The notes beneath the pieces are model-generated. The model was not told the origin of the DNA. It did no database searches and saw only the letters and a list, made by a program, of their open reading frames with translations. 64,000 bases of DNA, from assembly GCF_019802255.1 (NCBI RefSeq), contig NZ_JAHYSS010000008.1:147729-211728 (forward strand), read 5' to 3'. The stretch is from Pedobacter polysacchareus (GTDB lineage: Bacteria > Bacteroidota > Bacteroidia > Sphingobacteriales > Sphingobacteriaceae). This document shows, piece by piece, positions 27,608-36,034 of this stretch. A program made the translations under genes and the position numbers. Within the stretch, counting starts at the first letter, position 1, and the number at the start of each line of letters is the position of its first letter.

Positions 27608-28369
27608 ATGAAAAACAAGATGAATTCAAGTCTGCTGACTAAGAATAAGGTTGGAAAAATATCAGAAGATGACCATCTTCAGCAGCAGGATTATTTGGAA
27701 GTCGTCGCCTCTTTTGCAAGATTAACGTATGAAAGTATTTATGTGATTGATTATGAGAAGATGGCATTTGAGTACGTTTCAGAAAATCCCTTGTTTTTGT
27801 GCGGATATTCGGCTGAGGAAGTGTTAGCGATGGGCTATGAGTTCTATTTTAAGAATGTTCCTGCAAAGGATTTAGAATTGCTGCACCTGATTAACGAAGC
27901 CGGATTTGATTTCTTTGAAAAATTACCGGGGAGTACGAAAAAATCCTACAGTATCACTTATGATTTTCATTTGATGAATAAGGATGGCAAGCAGACGCTC
28001 ATCAATCATAGGCTAACCCCATTATTTCTGACCAGCGAGGAGAAGATGTGGAAAGCGATGTGTATTGTTTCTATTTCGCACCATAAAAATGCCGGTAATG
28101 TGTGTATTTATAAACAAGGTTCCGGTGAAACTTGGGAATTAAATGTTACAAACAGTGTTTGGCGTAAATCAGAGCAACCAAAACTCAGTAAAAGAGAAAT
28201 TGAGATATTGCTGCTGCATGCGCAGGGATTAACAATTAACCAAATTGCAGAGAAGATCTTCGTTTCTTCTGATACCGTGAAATATTATAGAAGGCGCATT
28301 TTTGAGCGCTTAGGCGTAAGTAATATCGTAGAGGCGCTTTCTTATGCGGTGAATAACAGGATTATTTAA
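27608..28369 (+). CDS. LuxR-family regulator with PAS-like sensor domain
   Basis: 253 aa. The N-terminal part (about 30-150) reads as a PAS fold (YESIYVIDYEKMAFEYVSEN, FLCGYSAEEVLAMGYEFYF). The C-terminal GerE helix-turn-helix is at about 190-250 (LSKREIEILLLHAQGLTINQ, IAEKIFVSSDTVKYYRRRIF). This is the common Bacteroidota PAS-LuxR layout. There is no receiver domain, so sensing must be direct through the PAS part. Targets are unknown. A truncated GNAT gene follows immediately. Confidence 0.9.
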   Translation: MKNKMNSSLLTKNKVGKISEDDHLQQQDYLEVVASFARLTYESIYVIDYEKMAFEYVSENPLFLCGYSAEEVLAMGYEFYFKNVPAKDLELLHLINEAGFDFFEKLPGSTKKSYSITYDFHLMNKDGKQTLINHRLTPLFLTSEEKMWKAMCIVSISHHKNAGNVCIYKQGSGETWELNVTNSVWRKSEQPKLSKREIEILLLHAQGLTINQIAEKIFVSSDTVKYYRRRIFERLGVSNIVEALSYAVNNRII

Positions 28370-28373
28370 TAGA

Positions 28374-28502
28374 CGTTTTGCTATCCAAAGTAGTTGCAGG
28401 ACATTGGATAATACCAGGGCAATAGGTTTCTATGAGAAGAATGGATTTGTGGAATTCGACCAGCACGTTTTCATGATTGATGAAATTCTTTCCCGTCATT
28501 AA
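28374..28502 (+). pseudogene. C-terminal remnant of a GNAT N-acetyltransferase
   Basis: The frame from 28374 to the TAA at 28500 carries the GNAT C-terminal signature NTRAIGFYEKNGFVEF followed by HVFMIDE. The preceding about 100 residues that should hold the acetyl-CoA loop are absent, because the LuxR gene stops 4 bp before. No start codon fits. This is a 3' fragment of a dead acetyltransferase gene, left by a deletion or insertion at this junction. Confidence 0.8.
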
Positions 28503-28637
28503 AATATTCATGGAGCAGCAGTTCCATTTTGGTTAATACACCCTTGTTTACGGTTTTTCTGATCATAAATTGTCGTTGATAAAATTACCATCGCTGGATT
28601 TTTTTAATTGCTCAGGAATCTCATTATCTTGTAGCAG

Positions 28638-30170
28638 ATGACTTTCAAAACTATCCTATCCGCTATTCTAGTGGCCATATTTGCTTTAGTCGGTATGTTA
28701 TGCACACAAAATGCAGATTTAAACCTGGTCTATGCAGCATTCTGCTGTTCTCCCTACGTAATTTTAATTGCGCTGCTCTATTTTCATTTTAATACCATTC
28801 GTAAAAAGCTAAACCTGCTCAATGAGTCCAATATATTCTTTGAGCTTGCTTATGGTTTTGTGTTCTACCTCACTTTCTTAATGTTCTTCCCGGTTATACT
28901 TTTTGTAGGAACCATCGGTGATGCGTATGAACATCGGCTGTATGCCGATTTAGGCAATGTTATGGTTGAAATGTTTCCCCAGCTTTTAATACTGAGCATT
29001 TTTCTGACGATTTTTAGCAGTATCATCTTTGTCTGGGCCATAAAATCATACAAAAGATTAGTGCCGGTTCTTATCGGATATATTGTTTTGATGCCAATTG
29101 TAGAAGGTATTGCTTCGACTGGGCGGGATATTGAAAAATCAAAACAAGCGGCAGCAGATATTGCTTATAACCTTAAAAATGGGGTCTATGAATGGCATGC
29201 TGCGATGAGTAACCCAACTGCCTATCCTGTTCAATTGTACAAAGGGGTTTTCTCTTTTCCAAAAGGGGAGCATTATGGGTTTACATTTAGCGAGAGTAAC
29301 AAGGTCAATTACGATGCAAAATGGGGCGAGGATGGAAGTGAAAGCAGTAAGCAAAAAGCAGTCATGCCCAATGGATTGGATATGACCTGGTATTCTTTCG
29401 TTGAAGATACCTTCTATAGGCTAAATACGCCCATTGATCAAGAGAAGTTACGGATGCTTTTCAGTAAACCCTATATGGAAAAGAGAGTTAGTCGTACTTT
29501 TGAGGAAAAGTATGACGGGATCATTATGGGTTTTGCACCAGGCGGTGTGGTGGTGGTTTGGGCGGGCAGCACTGGCCGTCGTCAGGTAGAAATTGGACGT
29601 TATCAGGCCGAAAGAGTAAGTATAGCTAAACCTGTTTCTAAGGATGAGCGTCTGGCTTATGATGATGTTTTTAATCCGGAATGGAGAAATAAGGTATTAA
29701 CTGATAGTTCCATTATACCTTTAAAGATACAGCGATTGACAAAAGATAAGCCCATTCCATATGGCTATTGGGATAAACTGCGCACAACTTACAATTGGAA
29801 ACCTACATTTGTGATTTCCCCTGAAATAAAGGTTCATGATGCTGATTTTAGCTTTTATAACGCTGAACGGTATGTGTTTTTTGATGAAAGTCTGTTAAAG
29901 AACCCGATTGAAAAGCGAGGAGTTCCAAAAGATGTATACCTTAAATGGTACGATAAAAATGGGAACAGATGCGCTGTAGATTTTGAATTTGATGAAGAGA
30001 AAACCTTTAAACAGTTTGATGACTTTTTTAACCGCCAAAAAAATAGCAGTGCAGCAGTAGAATTTAATATCGACCATAAAGCCAAAACGGCAACTGCAAC
30101 GCTAAAAAACGGAAAGAACCAGCTCTTGCTTTTAGAGACTAAAATCATAGCGTATGGTAAAAATTACTAG
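28638..30170 (+). CDS. DUF2931 family protein with N-terminal membrane domain
   Basis: 510 aa. Four hydrophobic segments fill residues 1-165 (ILSAILVAIFALVGML, VILIALLYFHF, FFPVILFVGTIG, IFSSIIFVWAI). The soluble C-terminal part has the DUF2931 pattern: YEWHAAMSNPTAYPVQLYKG, MPNGLDMTWYSFVEDTFYRL and IIMGFAPGGVVVVWAGSTGR. DUF2931 proteins are frequent in Bacteroidota, usually as lipoproteins, and have no known role. Fusion to a four-helix membrane part is less usual. Confidence 0.8.
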   Translation: MTFKTILSAILVAIFALVGMLCTQNADLNLVYAAFCCSPYVILIALLYFHFNTIRKKLNLLNESNIFFELAYGFVFYLTFLMFFPVILFVGTIGDAYEHRLYADLGNVMVEMFPQLLILSIFLTIFSSIIFVWAIKSYKRLVPVLIGYIVLMPIVEGIASTGRDIEKSKQAAADIAYNLKNGVYEWHAAMSNPTAYPVQLYKGVFSFPKGEHYGFTFSESNKVNYDAKWGEDGSESSKQKAVMPNGLDMTWYSFVEDTFYRLNTPIDQEKLRMLFSKPYMEKRVSRTFEEKYDGIIMGFAPGGVVVVWAGSTGRRQVEIGRYQAERVSIAKPVSKDERLAYDDVFNPEWRNKVLTDSSIIPLKIQRLTKDKPIPYGYWDKLRTTYNWKPTFVISPEIKVHDADFSFYNAERYVFFDESLLKNPIEKRGVPKDVYLKWYDKNGNRCAVDFEFDEEKTFKQFDDFFNRQKNSSAAVEFNIDHKAKTATATLKNGKNQLLLLETKIIAYGKNY

Positions 30171-30223
30171 TCAATTATTTGTTGTCACTTTATTTATGTA
30201 GTTTTATTCTAAATATTAAATAT

Positions 30224-30424
30224 ATGTTCCTAATCGCTGTGGGTAGTGTTGAAATTGTATTAATACTATTATTGCTCTCTATATTATGGGCATTAGGGCG
30301 TTATGCCAGAGATACTCGTATAGGCTTTGGTGGTGGTGTTTTGCTCGGGATTTTATTTACCCCAATCATCGCTTTTCTTATTTTATCTATTCTAAAGTCT
30401 CAAAGATCTGCAAGATTTGAATGA
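30224..30424 (+). CDS. Small membrane protein, unknown
   Basis: 66 aa from the ATG at 30224 (the frame also opens at a TTG at 30179). Two transmembrane segments (VEIVLILLLLSILWALG and GGVLLGILFTPIIAFLILSI) surround a polar turn RYARDTRIGFGG. This is the look of a two-helix inner-membrane protein. No family is recognised. It lies between DUF2931 and the carboxylesterase. Confidence 0.55.
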   Translation: MFLIAVGSVEIVLILLLLSILWALGRYARDTRIGFGGGVLLGILFTPIIAFLILSILKSQRSARFE

Positions 30425-30459
30425 TGTTTAGTTTTTAGCTCAACCGGATAAAATTAGCC

Positions 30460-31992
30460 ATGAAGCAGCATTTCAACTTTTTTACCATTGTATTTCACCT
30501 TGCATTATGCAGTTGTTTGTGTTTTTCCATAGCGGGATTTTGTCAGAATAAACTCATCGTTAAAACAAAAAGTGGCTATGTAAGAGGACGCTTAGAAGAC
30601 CGGTCACTGGTATTTAAAGGGCTGCCTTACGCTGCAGCACCTGTTGGACCTTTACGCTTTAAACCTCCGCAGGCAGCGAAAGCCTGGAAGGATACTTTAA
30701 AATGCCTGGAATTCGGTCCGATGGCAGCACAATATGGAAATGCTGTTTCCCCGCTAAAAGGCGATGAAGATTGCCTTCGATTGAATATCTATAAACCCGA
30801 CATTACTACAAAAAAGAAGCTGCCGGTAGTGGTTTGGATCCATGGGGGGGCGATGACAGGCGGTTCTGGTATGTACCAAAACGGTCATGGCTTTTCGGAT
30901 AGAGACAGTATCATTACCATCACCATTAACTACAGACTCGGGGTATTTGGCTTTCTATACCTAGGCGATATTGACCCGAAACTAAAAACCTCGGGTAATA
31001 ATGGCTTGCAGGATTGTATCATGGCACTTCAATGGATCAATAAAAATATCTCTGCATTTGGTGGTGATATTTCCCGTATTACCGTAATGGGGGAGTCTGC
31101 CGGTGCAAAATTAGCCAGCACACTTTTGGTATCTCCTATGGCTAAAGGTAAATTCCAGCAGCTGATCCTGGAAAGCGGAAGTGTGCAATGCATCCGCGAT
31201 TCTGTGACCGCTAAAGAAATCCGGAAAAGATTAATGACTATCTTAAATATAGAGAATCCGGCTCAATTATTAAACTTGCCTGCTGAAGTGTTGATTAAAG
31301 CACAGGCGTTAGTTTGCAATGGCGCTGCGGGCACAAATTATTTTGGTCCTGTTGAAGATGGTATTGTCATTAAAGGTGATCCATACGAAGTCATCAGCCA
31401 GCAGTCAGATCAGCAGGTCAAATTACTGATAGGGACGAATAAAGAAGAGAGTGTGATGTTTATGGAGATGGATAAGCGGCTTTACCATCCCGCTCCAGAA
31501 GTGTTAAATGCTTGGTATGGTAAAAACTATCCTTTAGTGCTGACTGCTTATCAAGATGCAATTAAAGCGGGCCCGGCCGACTCTATAACGATTCACATCC
31601 TAACTCAATACATGTACCAGATGCATTCTTACCGCCTGGCAGAGGCGCTGGCTAAAGCGGACAGGGAAGTCTGGATGTATCGTTTTGATTATGATCAGGA
31701 TGGTTCGCCAGCCTCACATGCTAAGGAATTGTCTTTTATCTGGTCTTTAGCTGCTGATAAACCTGATAAAGGTTTGGATGACCGTCAAAAACTAACTTAC
31801 CAGATGCACAGCGCCTGGGTGAAGTTTATAAAATCGGGGTCTCCAGGCCGGGTTAACGGGCATGACTGGTTCCCTTATCAATTCAATCATAAAAATGTGA
31901 TGCTGTTTGATGCTATCTCTAGGCCAGTTCTATTTGAAACTATTTTTAACGACGAGAATTATCCAAGTGCTGGATTTATACTTGATAACTGA
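30460..31992 (+). CDS. Secreted type-B carboxylesterase
   Basis: 510-aa alpha/beta-hydrolase of the carboxylesterase/lipase type B family. N-terminal export signal ending near CQNK. Family entry VFKGLPYAAAPVGPLRFKPP, oxyanion block VVWIHGGAMTGGSG (128-136), nucleophile Ser213 in GESAGA, and catalytic His in PASHAKELSFIW. The acid residue is probably the Glu in TNKEESVMF. It hydrolyses esters; the natural substrate is unknown. The RidA-like gene is 29 bp downstream and likely in the same operon. A run of seven Gs (30844-30850) encodes the HGG motif. Confidence 0.93.
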   Translation: MKQHFNFFTIVFHLALCSCLCFSIAGFCQNKLIVKTKSGYVRGRLEDRSLVFKGLPYAAAPVGPLRFKPPQAAKAWKDTLKCLEFGPMAAQYGNAVSPLKGDEDCLRLNIYKPDITTKKKLPVVVWIHGGAMTGGSGMYQNGHGFSDRDSIITITINYRLGVFGFLYLGDIDPKLKTSGNNGLQDCIMALQWINKNISAFGGDISRITVMGESAGAKLASTLLVSPMAKGKFQQLILESGSVQCIRDSVTAKEIRKRLMTILNIENPAQLLNLPAEVLIKAQALVCNGAAGTNYFGPVEDGIVIKGDPYEVISQQSDQQVKLLIGTNKEESVMFMEMDKRLYHPAPEVLNAWYGKNYPLVLTAYQDAIKAGPADSITIHILTQYMYQMHSYRLAEALAKADREVWMYRFDYDQDGSPASHAKELSFIWSLAADKPDKGLDDRQKLTYQMHSAWVKFIKSGSPGRVNGHDWFPYQFNHKNVMLFDAISRPVLFETIFNDENYPSAGFILDN

Positions 31993-32021
31993 TTTCTAAA
32001 CTCAAATTTTAACAACCTGTT

Positions 32022-32456
32022 ATGAAACACCTTATCTTATTCGCTTTACTCCTCATTTCTTTTCATAGTTTTTCACAAGAGAAAAGTATTAAAAAAGAAA
32101 AATGGCATTGGAACAACGCCTCAAAACAAGATACTGTTGCGGGCTATGCACAGGTTTTAAAAGTTGACAATATCCTTTACATTTCTGGCGCTGTCACAAA
32201 TGACATCAGCCCTGAAGGCATTACCTCTGTTTATAATGCTTTAAAAGCTTCACTATCCAGTTACGGTGCCACCTTTGAAAATGTGGTCAAAGAAAATTTG
32301 TATACAACAGATATTGAGGCGATGAAAAAGTATAATTATGCACGTAAGAAATTTTATAACAGGGACTTTCCAGCAGCTACATGGGTGCAAGTAGTGCGGC
32401 TATATATGCCGGAATCTAAGTTAGAGGTTGAATTGATTGCTCATTTGCCTAAATAA
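32022..32456 (+). CDS. Exported RidA/YjgF-family protein
   Basis: 144 aa with a signal peptide (LILFALLLISFHSFSQ) and a RidA fold (YAQVLKVDNILYISGAVTND, VVKENLYTTDIEAMKKYN, FPAATWVQVVRLYMPESKLE, VELIAHL). In enamine-deaminating RidA an arginine follows FPA (FPAR). Here it is Ala-Thr, so the classic reaction is unlikely. The export signal also sets it apart from cytosolic RidA. It is 29 bp behind the carboxylesterase gene, which suggests a shared periplasmic role. Confidence 0.85.
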   Translation: MKHLILFALLLISFHSFSQEKSIKKEKWHWNNASKQDTVAGYAQVLKVDNILYISGAVTNDISPEGITSVYNALKASLSSYGATFENVVKENLYTTDIEAMKKYNYARKKFYNRDFPAATWVQVVRLYMPESKLEVELIAHLPK

Positions 32457-32558
32457 CTTGCGAATAGGCTTCAGCTATTTTACAAAATAGAATCCTATCT
32501 TCGGAAATAAATGAGGATCAATCCAGGTTTCTATTGTTTGTGCTGTTAATTTCAGACT

Positions 32559-33449
32559 GTGACTAAAATAAAAAGAATCACCCCAACAGATTTCAGGGGA
32601 CAGTTTATGTCGGAGATGTCAACTGATTTTGCGGTTTTGAAGACGGCTATTCAGATCCATGATATCGCAAAAACATCTAGTTTCATTAAAGTGCCCACGC
32701 CTTTGCACAGGCCGGAATACAATTTCATCGTTCACATTACCAGGGGTAGTGCAAAACAGCAAGTAGATGCAAACTTAGTCTCCATCAAAGAGCATGAAAT
32801 CTTATTTGTCAGGCAAGGCAATGTAACTTCATTAAAAGAGGTGAGTCCGGATGCCGCTGGGCATATCATTTTATTCGAAGATCAGACATTGAATCAACTC
32901 TTATCAAAACAGGAACTCATAAAGCTCTTTTCTGCTAACATCGTCATTCATTTACAGAAGGAGAGTAGTGCCTGGTTATCCGCTCTATTTGAACTTTTGA
33001 ATACCGAGATTTATTACCCAAATCCAAACCTTGGAATCTGTTATTCACTGCTGCAGGCGGGTTTACAGAAAATTTTTAGCTCAAGTAAAGAACTCAGTAA
33101 AAGTATAAGCCGGAGTGCCGAAATTACTTTTAGTTTTAAGGAACTGGTTTATAAAAATTATACACAGCATAAGTCGATCTCATTCTATGCCTCAGCGCTA
33201 TCTGTTTCAGAAAACTATCTCCATAGGTGTATCAAGGAAACTATCGGAGAGCGTCCAAAGGAATGGATCAATAAAGTGAGTATCCTACAAAGTCAGTTGC
33301 TTTTACAAGATATGACTAAGAGCATCTCAGAAATAGCTTTTGAACTCAATTATGGGGATCCCAGTTATTTTGGAAGGCTCTTTAAAAATATAACAGGCGT
33401 AACTCCTTCGGAGTACCGAATTGCCTTTATGCAGGATTTGTCCGAGTAA
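32559..33449 (+). CDS. AraC-family transcriptional regulator
   Basis: 296 aa if the GTG at 32559 is used; the ATG at 32607 would remove 16 residues. The N-terminal AraC_N-like sensor (FIVHITRGSAKQQVDANLVS) is followed by two helix-turn-helix units (ISFYASALSVSENYLHRCIK and SISEIAFELNYGDPSYFGRL). It probably regulates either the esterase/RidA pair upstream or the outer-membrane/NmrA cluster downstream. Confidence 0.88.
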   Translation: MTKIKRITPTDFRGQFMSEMSTDFAVLKTAIQIHDIAKTSSFIKVPTPLHRPEYNFIVHITRGSAKQQVDANLVSIKEHEILFVRQGNVTSLKEVSPDAAGHIILFEDQTLNQLLSKQELIKLFSANIVIHLQKESSAWLSALFELLNTEIYYPNPNLGICYSLLQAGLQKIFSSSKELSKSISRSAEITFSFKELVYKNYTQHKSISFYASALSVSENYLHRCIKETIGERPKEWINKVSILQSQLLLQDMTKSISEIAFELNYGDPSYFGRLFKNITGVTPSEYRIAFMQDLSE

Positions 33450-33515
33450 AGAGTGGTTTAGTTTTAAAGCAATTCTTGTTTTCAGTCCACCTTTGTGTCC
33501 TTAAACTCAAAGAAA

Positions 33516-34517
33516 ATGAAAACGTTAATTGCTATTAGAAATTCGGGTATCAGGAGTAATCTCCAAACCAAAGGTTATTGTAGGCATAAGGGACTGACCA
33601 AATGGTCAGGTCTTTATATCGCCATTTTAATTCTCCTTTATTCAAGTAAAAGTTACAGCCAGATTATTCAGGATGTAGGTGGTGCTGCTGTCACTGTTCA
33701 TGCTAAAACTAGCTTTAAAGATCTACCCTTGGAAAGTGCTCTTTCAGGCAATAAGTTTCAATTGAATACTTATGACGCCTGGCTGCCTATTCTCCCTTTT
33801 AAAGTTGGTAGGACGAGCATTTTCAGTAATCTGAATTATCGCTTGATGGATTTCAATTATGAGAATAACAGTATAGATGATCCAAATCAGGTGGAGAGAA
33901 TTCAGGAGATAAAATCGGTAATTATTATTAGACATCCTATTTCGAGTAAATGGTCTGTTTTGGGAATAGTGATGCCAACGCTGGCTGCAGACTTTAAAAA
34001 GCCAGTTTCCTTTAATGATTTGATCCTGGACGGAATACTCGGCTTATCTAAAAAGTTCGGTGCAGAATCGAATCTCGAAATTGGGTTTGGCGTTCATGTC
34101 CTGCATTCTTTCGGAGAGACTTTGATCACCCCTGGGATTTCAATTGATTATCGAAGTACCAACAATAAATGGTTAGCGCAGTTTTATTGGCCGAGATTGA
34201 ATGTACTTTATAATGTGAGCGAAAATACCCAGGTTGGATTGGCTGGTTCAATAGACTGGACCCGTTTTAATCTGAAAAATTATAGTGGTTCTAATGGTAA
34301 AGAAGTCGATTATGCTCAGTTTTCCAGCATTCATGGCGGCTTGCAGGTCAATCAACGATTGATAGGTGCGATCTGGATTCAGGGACAGGCAGGAATGGGA
34401 CTGTTGAATAGTTATGAATGGTTTGATGTGAAACAAAAAACGGTGAATGATTTTTCTATTTCGAATATGACTTATGGAAAAGCGGCACTGACTTATCGTT
34501 TGGGCAGGAGGAAATAG
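33516..34517 (+). CDS. Outer-membrane beta-barrel protein, DUF6268-like
   Basis: About 333 aa from the ATG at 33516 (the frame opens at a GTG at 33495). A hydrophobic export segment WSGLYIAILILLYSSKSYSQ is preceded by an unusually long basic N-terminus. The mature protein consists of alternating amphipathic strands with aromatic ends (TSIFSNLNYRLMDFNYEN, NLEIGFGVHVLHSFGETLI, VGLAGSIDWTRFNLKNY), typical of a beta-barrel. The layout resembles DUF6268 proteins of Bacteroidota, but the assignment is by pattern only. It is the first gene of a tight three-gene set. Confidence 0.65.
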   Translation: MKTLIAIRNSGIRSNLQTKGYCRHKGLTKWSGLYIAILILLYSSKSYSQIIQDVGGAAVTVHAKTSFKDLPLESALSGNKFQLNTYDAWLPILPFKVGRTSIFSNLNYRLMDFNYENNSIDDPNQVERIQEIKSVIIIRHPISSKWSVLGIVMPTLAADFKKPVSFNDLILDGILGLSKKFGAESNLEIGFGVHVLHSFGETLITPGISIDYRSTNNKWLAQFYWPRLNVLYNVSENTQVGLAGSIDWTRFNLKNYSGSNGKEVDYAQFSSIHGGLQVNQRLIGAIWIQGQAGMGLLNSYEWFDVKQKTVNDFSISNMTYGKAALTYRLGRRK

Positions 34518-34528
34518 ATTAAAGTCTT

Positions 34529-34921
34529 ATGAAAAACAGAAATGATCATCCTTCAACGTTTAACCTGCGTTCTTTAATCCTTGCAGCTGTGCCAGCTTAT
34601 GTATTTCCAGCCCTAATGTCATTTACATCTGGGTTTTTTCTTCAAAAAAATGAGCTGATGTCGGCCAGTTATACCAGTATAGGTTTGTCTTCCTTATTGT
34701 CAACAGTAGTTAGTTTTATGATACTCTGGCAATTTGAGTTCAGACAAATTTTAGCTCAAAACAAGTTGTTGAGGTCTGTCCTCATTGTCATGTTGATGAT
34801 TAGTCTGGGGATGGCATGCTCCACATTATTGAACCTTCAATCAGAACGTTTTAATATCACATTTTCCGCCTTTTTAGGCGCAGCAATATTAACTATCCGT
34901 CAGCAAATAAAAAAATCATAA
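34529..34921 (+). CDS. Four-helix membrane protein, unknown
   Basis: 130 aa. About four transmembrane segments (LILAAVPAYVFPALMSFTSG, IGLSSLLSTVVSFMILW, SVLIVMLMISLGMACSTLL, ITFSAFLGAAILTI). There is no recognised family. It is 11 bp after the beta-barrel gene and 2 bp before the NmrA gene, so it is cotranscribed with both. Confidence 0.65.
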   Translation: MKNRNDHPSTFNLRSLILAAVPAYVFPALMSFTSGFFLQKNELMSASYTSIGLSSLLSTVVSFMILWQFEFRQILAQNKLLRSVLIVMLMISLGMACSTLLNLQSERFNITFSAFLGAAILTIRQQIKKS

Positions 34922-34923
34922 AG

Positions 34924-35838
34924 ATGAATAAGATTAAACCAACTATAGTTGTTTTTGGATGCACTGGTACGGTTGGTGCCGAGGTAATGCGCCAACTGAG
35001 TTTTGCTGATTGTAGGGCAAGAGGAGTACTTAGGAACCCTGAGCGTCCGTATCCGGTACAGATCGATAAAGGTAAATCGAATGTCACTTATTTAAGTGCA
35101 GACTTAAATTCGGCCCTGGAGCTGAAAAAAGCGTGTTTTGGAGGAGACGCATTGTTTCTTTTAACGGCAACTTCTCCTGATCAGGTGGCGCATGAAATCA
35201 ATATTATAGATGCTGCCAGACAAAGCGGTATTAGACGGATCGTCAAGTTGTCTGCTCCGATGGTTCAGTTGCCAGCGAAGGTCGAGGTGAGTGAATGGCA
35301 TCGTAAAATAGACGACTATCTTTCAGGAAATATAGCGGATTATTGTTGCCTGAGACCTCATTCCTTTATGCAGAATTGGGAGCGAAATACTTTTACCATC
35401 CGGTATTTTGGCAAGATATATGGAGCTTTAGGGAATGCTCCCCGAAATTATATTGACTGTCGGGATGTAGCAAGCGTAGCCGTAAAATATTTATTGGCAA
35501 TTGACGAATTAAAAGATCGGTCGCTTGTTTTAGCGGGGCCTGAGGCCATTACGAATATGGAAATGGCAGCGAAGTTATCACGAATAACAGGGCGTGAAAT
35601 TGAATATCTGGACATTAAGTCTGAAGAGTTGTTTAGTCAATTCGTCAACAAAGCGAAATTACCAGAATGGCTGGCCACTCATCTTGTCGAACTGGATGAT
35701 TTGGCAACTAGAGTTCCCGAACCGGAGCAGGATACGATAACAAACTTAATTCTAAGAAGACCAGTTATCATGGAGGAATACTTGCAGGAAAACAGGCATC
35801 TTTTTACAAGAAAGCCGCTTTGGAGGATGCTGTTCTAA
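34924..35838 (+). CDS. NmrA/SDR_a5-like NAD(P)-binding protein
   Basis: 304-aa atypical SDR. Nucleotide-binding motif FGCTGTVGAEVMRQL at residues 9-23, then YLSADLNSALELKKACFGGD and FLLTATSPDQVAHEINIIDA. The NmrA-type region continues to NYIDCRDVASVAVKYLL. These proteins bind NAD(P)H and act as quinone/azo reductases or redox sensors. It has no Tyr-xxx-Lys catalytic pair in the usual place, so a sensor role is possible. It is the last gene of the tight OMP/membrane/NmrA cluster. Confidence 0.85.
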   Translation: MNKIKPTIVVFGCTGTVGAEVMRQLSFADCRARGVLRNPERPYPVQIDKGKSNVTYLSADLNSALELKKACFGGDALFLLTATSPDQVAHEINIIDAARQSGIRRIVKLSAPMVQLPAKVEVSEWHRKIDDYLSGNIADYCCLRPHSFMQNWERNTFTIRYFGKIYGALGNAPRNYIDCRDVASVAVKYLLAIDELKDRSLVLAGPEAITNMEMAAKLSRITGREIEYLDIKSEELFSQFVNKAKLPEWLATHLVELDDLATRVPEPEQDTITNLILRRPVIMEEYLQENRHLFTRKPLWRMLF

Positions 35839-36034
35839 TTTGTCTTTAGCATAAGCGGTTGTTTATCTTATAGTATATATTAGGAAGGAAATATCTGGCT
35901 TCCTGAGGAATTTAAATGATTGCAGTTCATAAAATTTGGGCATTGATTGACATTCTTTATGTTTTTTGTCAGTTGAAGTTAATTTTTTTCTTATTTTAGT
36001 TAACAACACCTAATATTCTAACCAAAGCTAATGT

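Noticed and set aside
30844..30850. G7 run in the carboxylesterase as a phase-variation tract
   Set aside because: It encodes the conserved HGG oxyanion motif, so it is explained by coding constraint.
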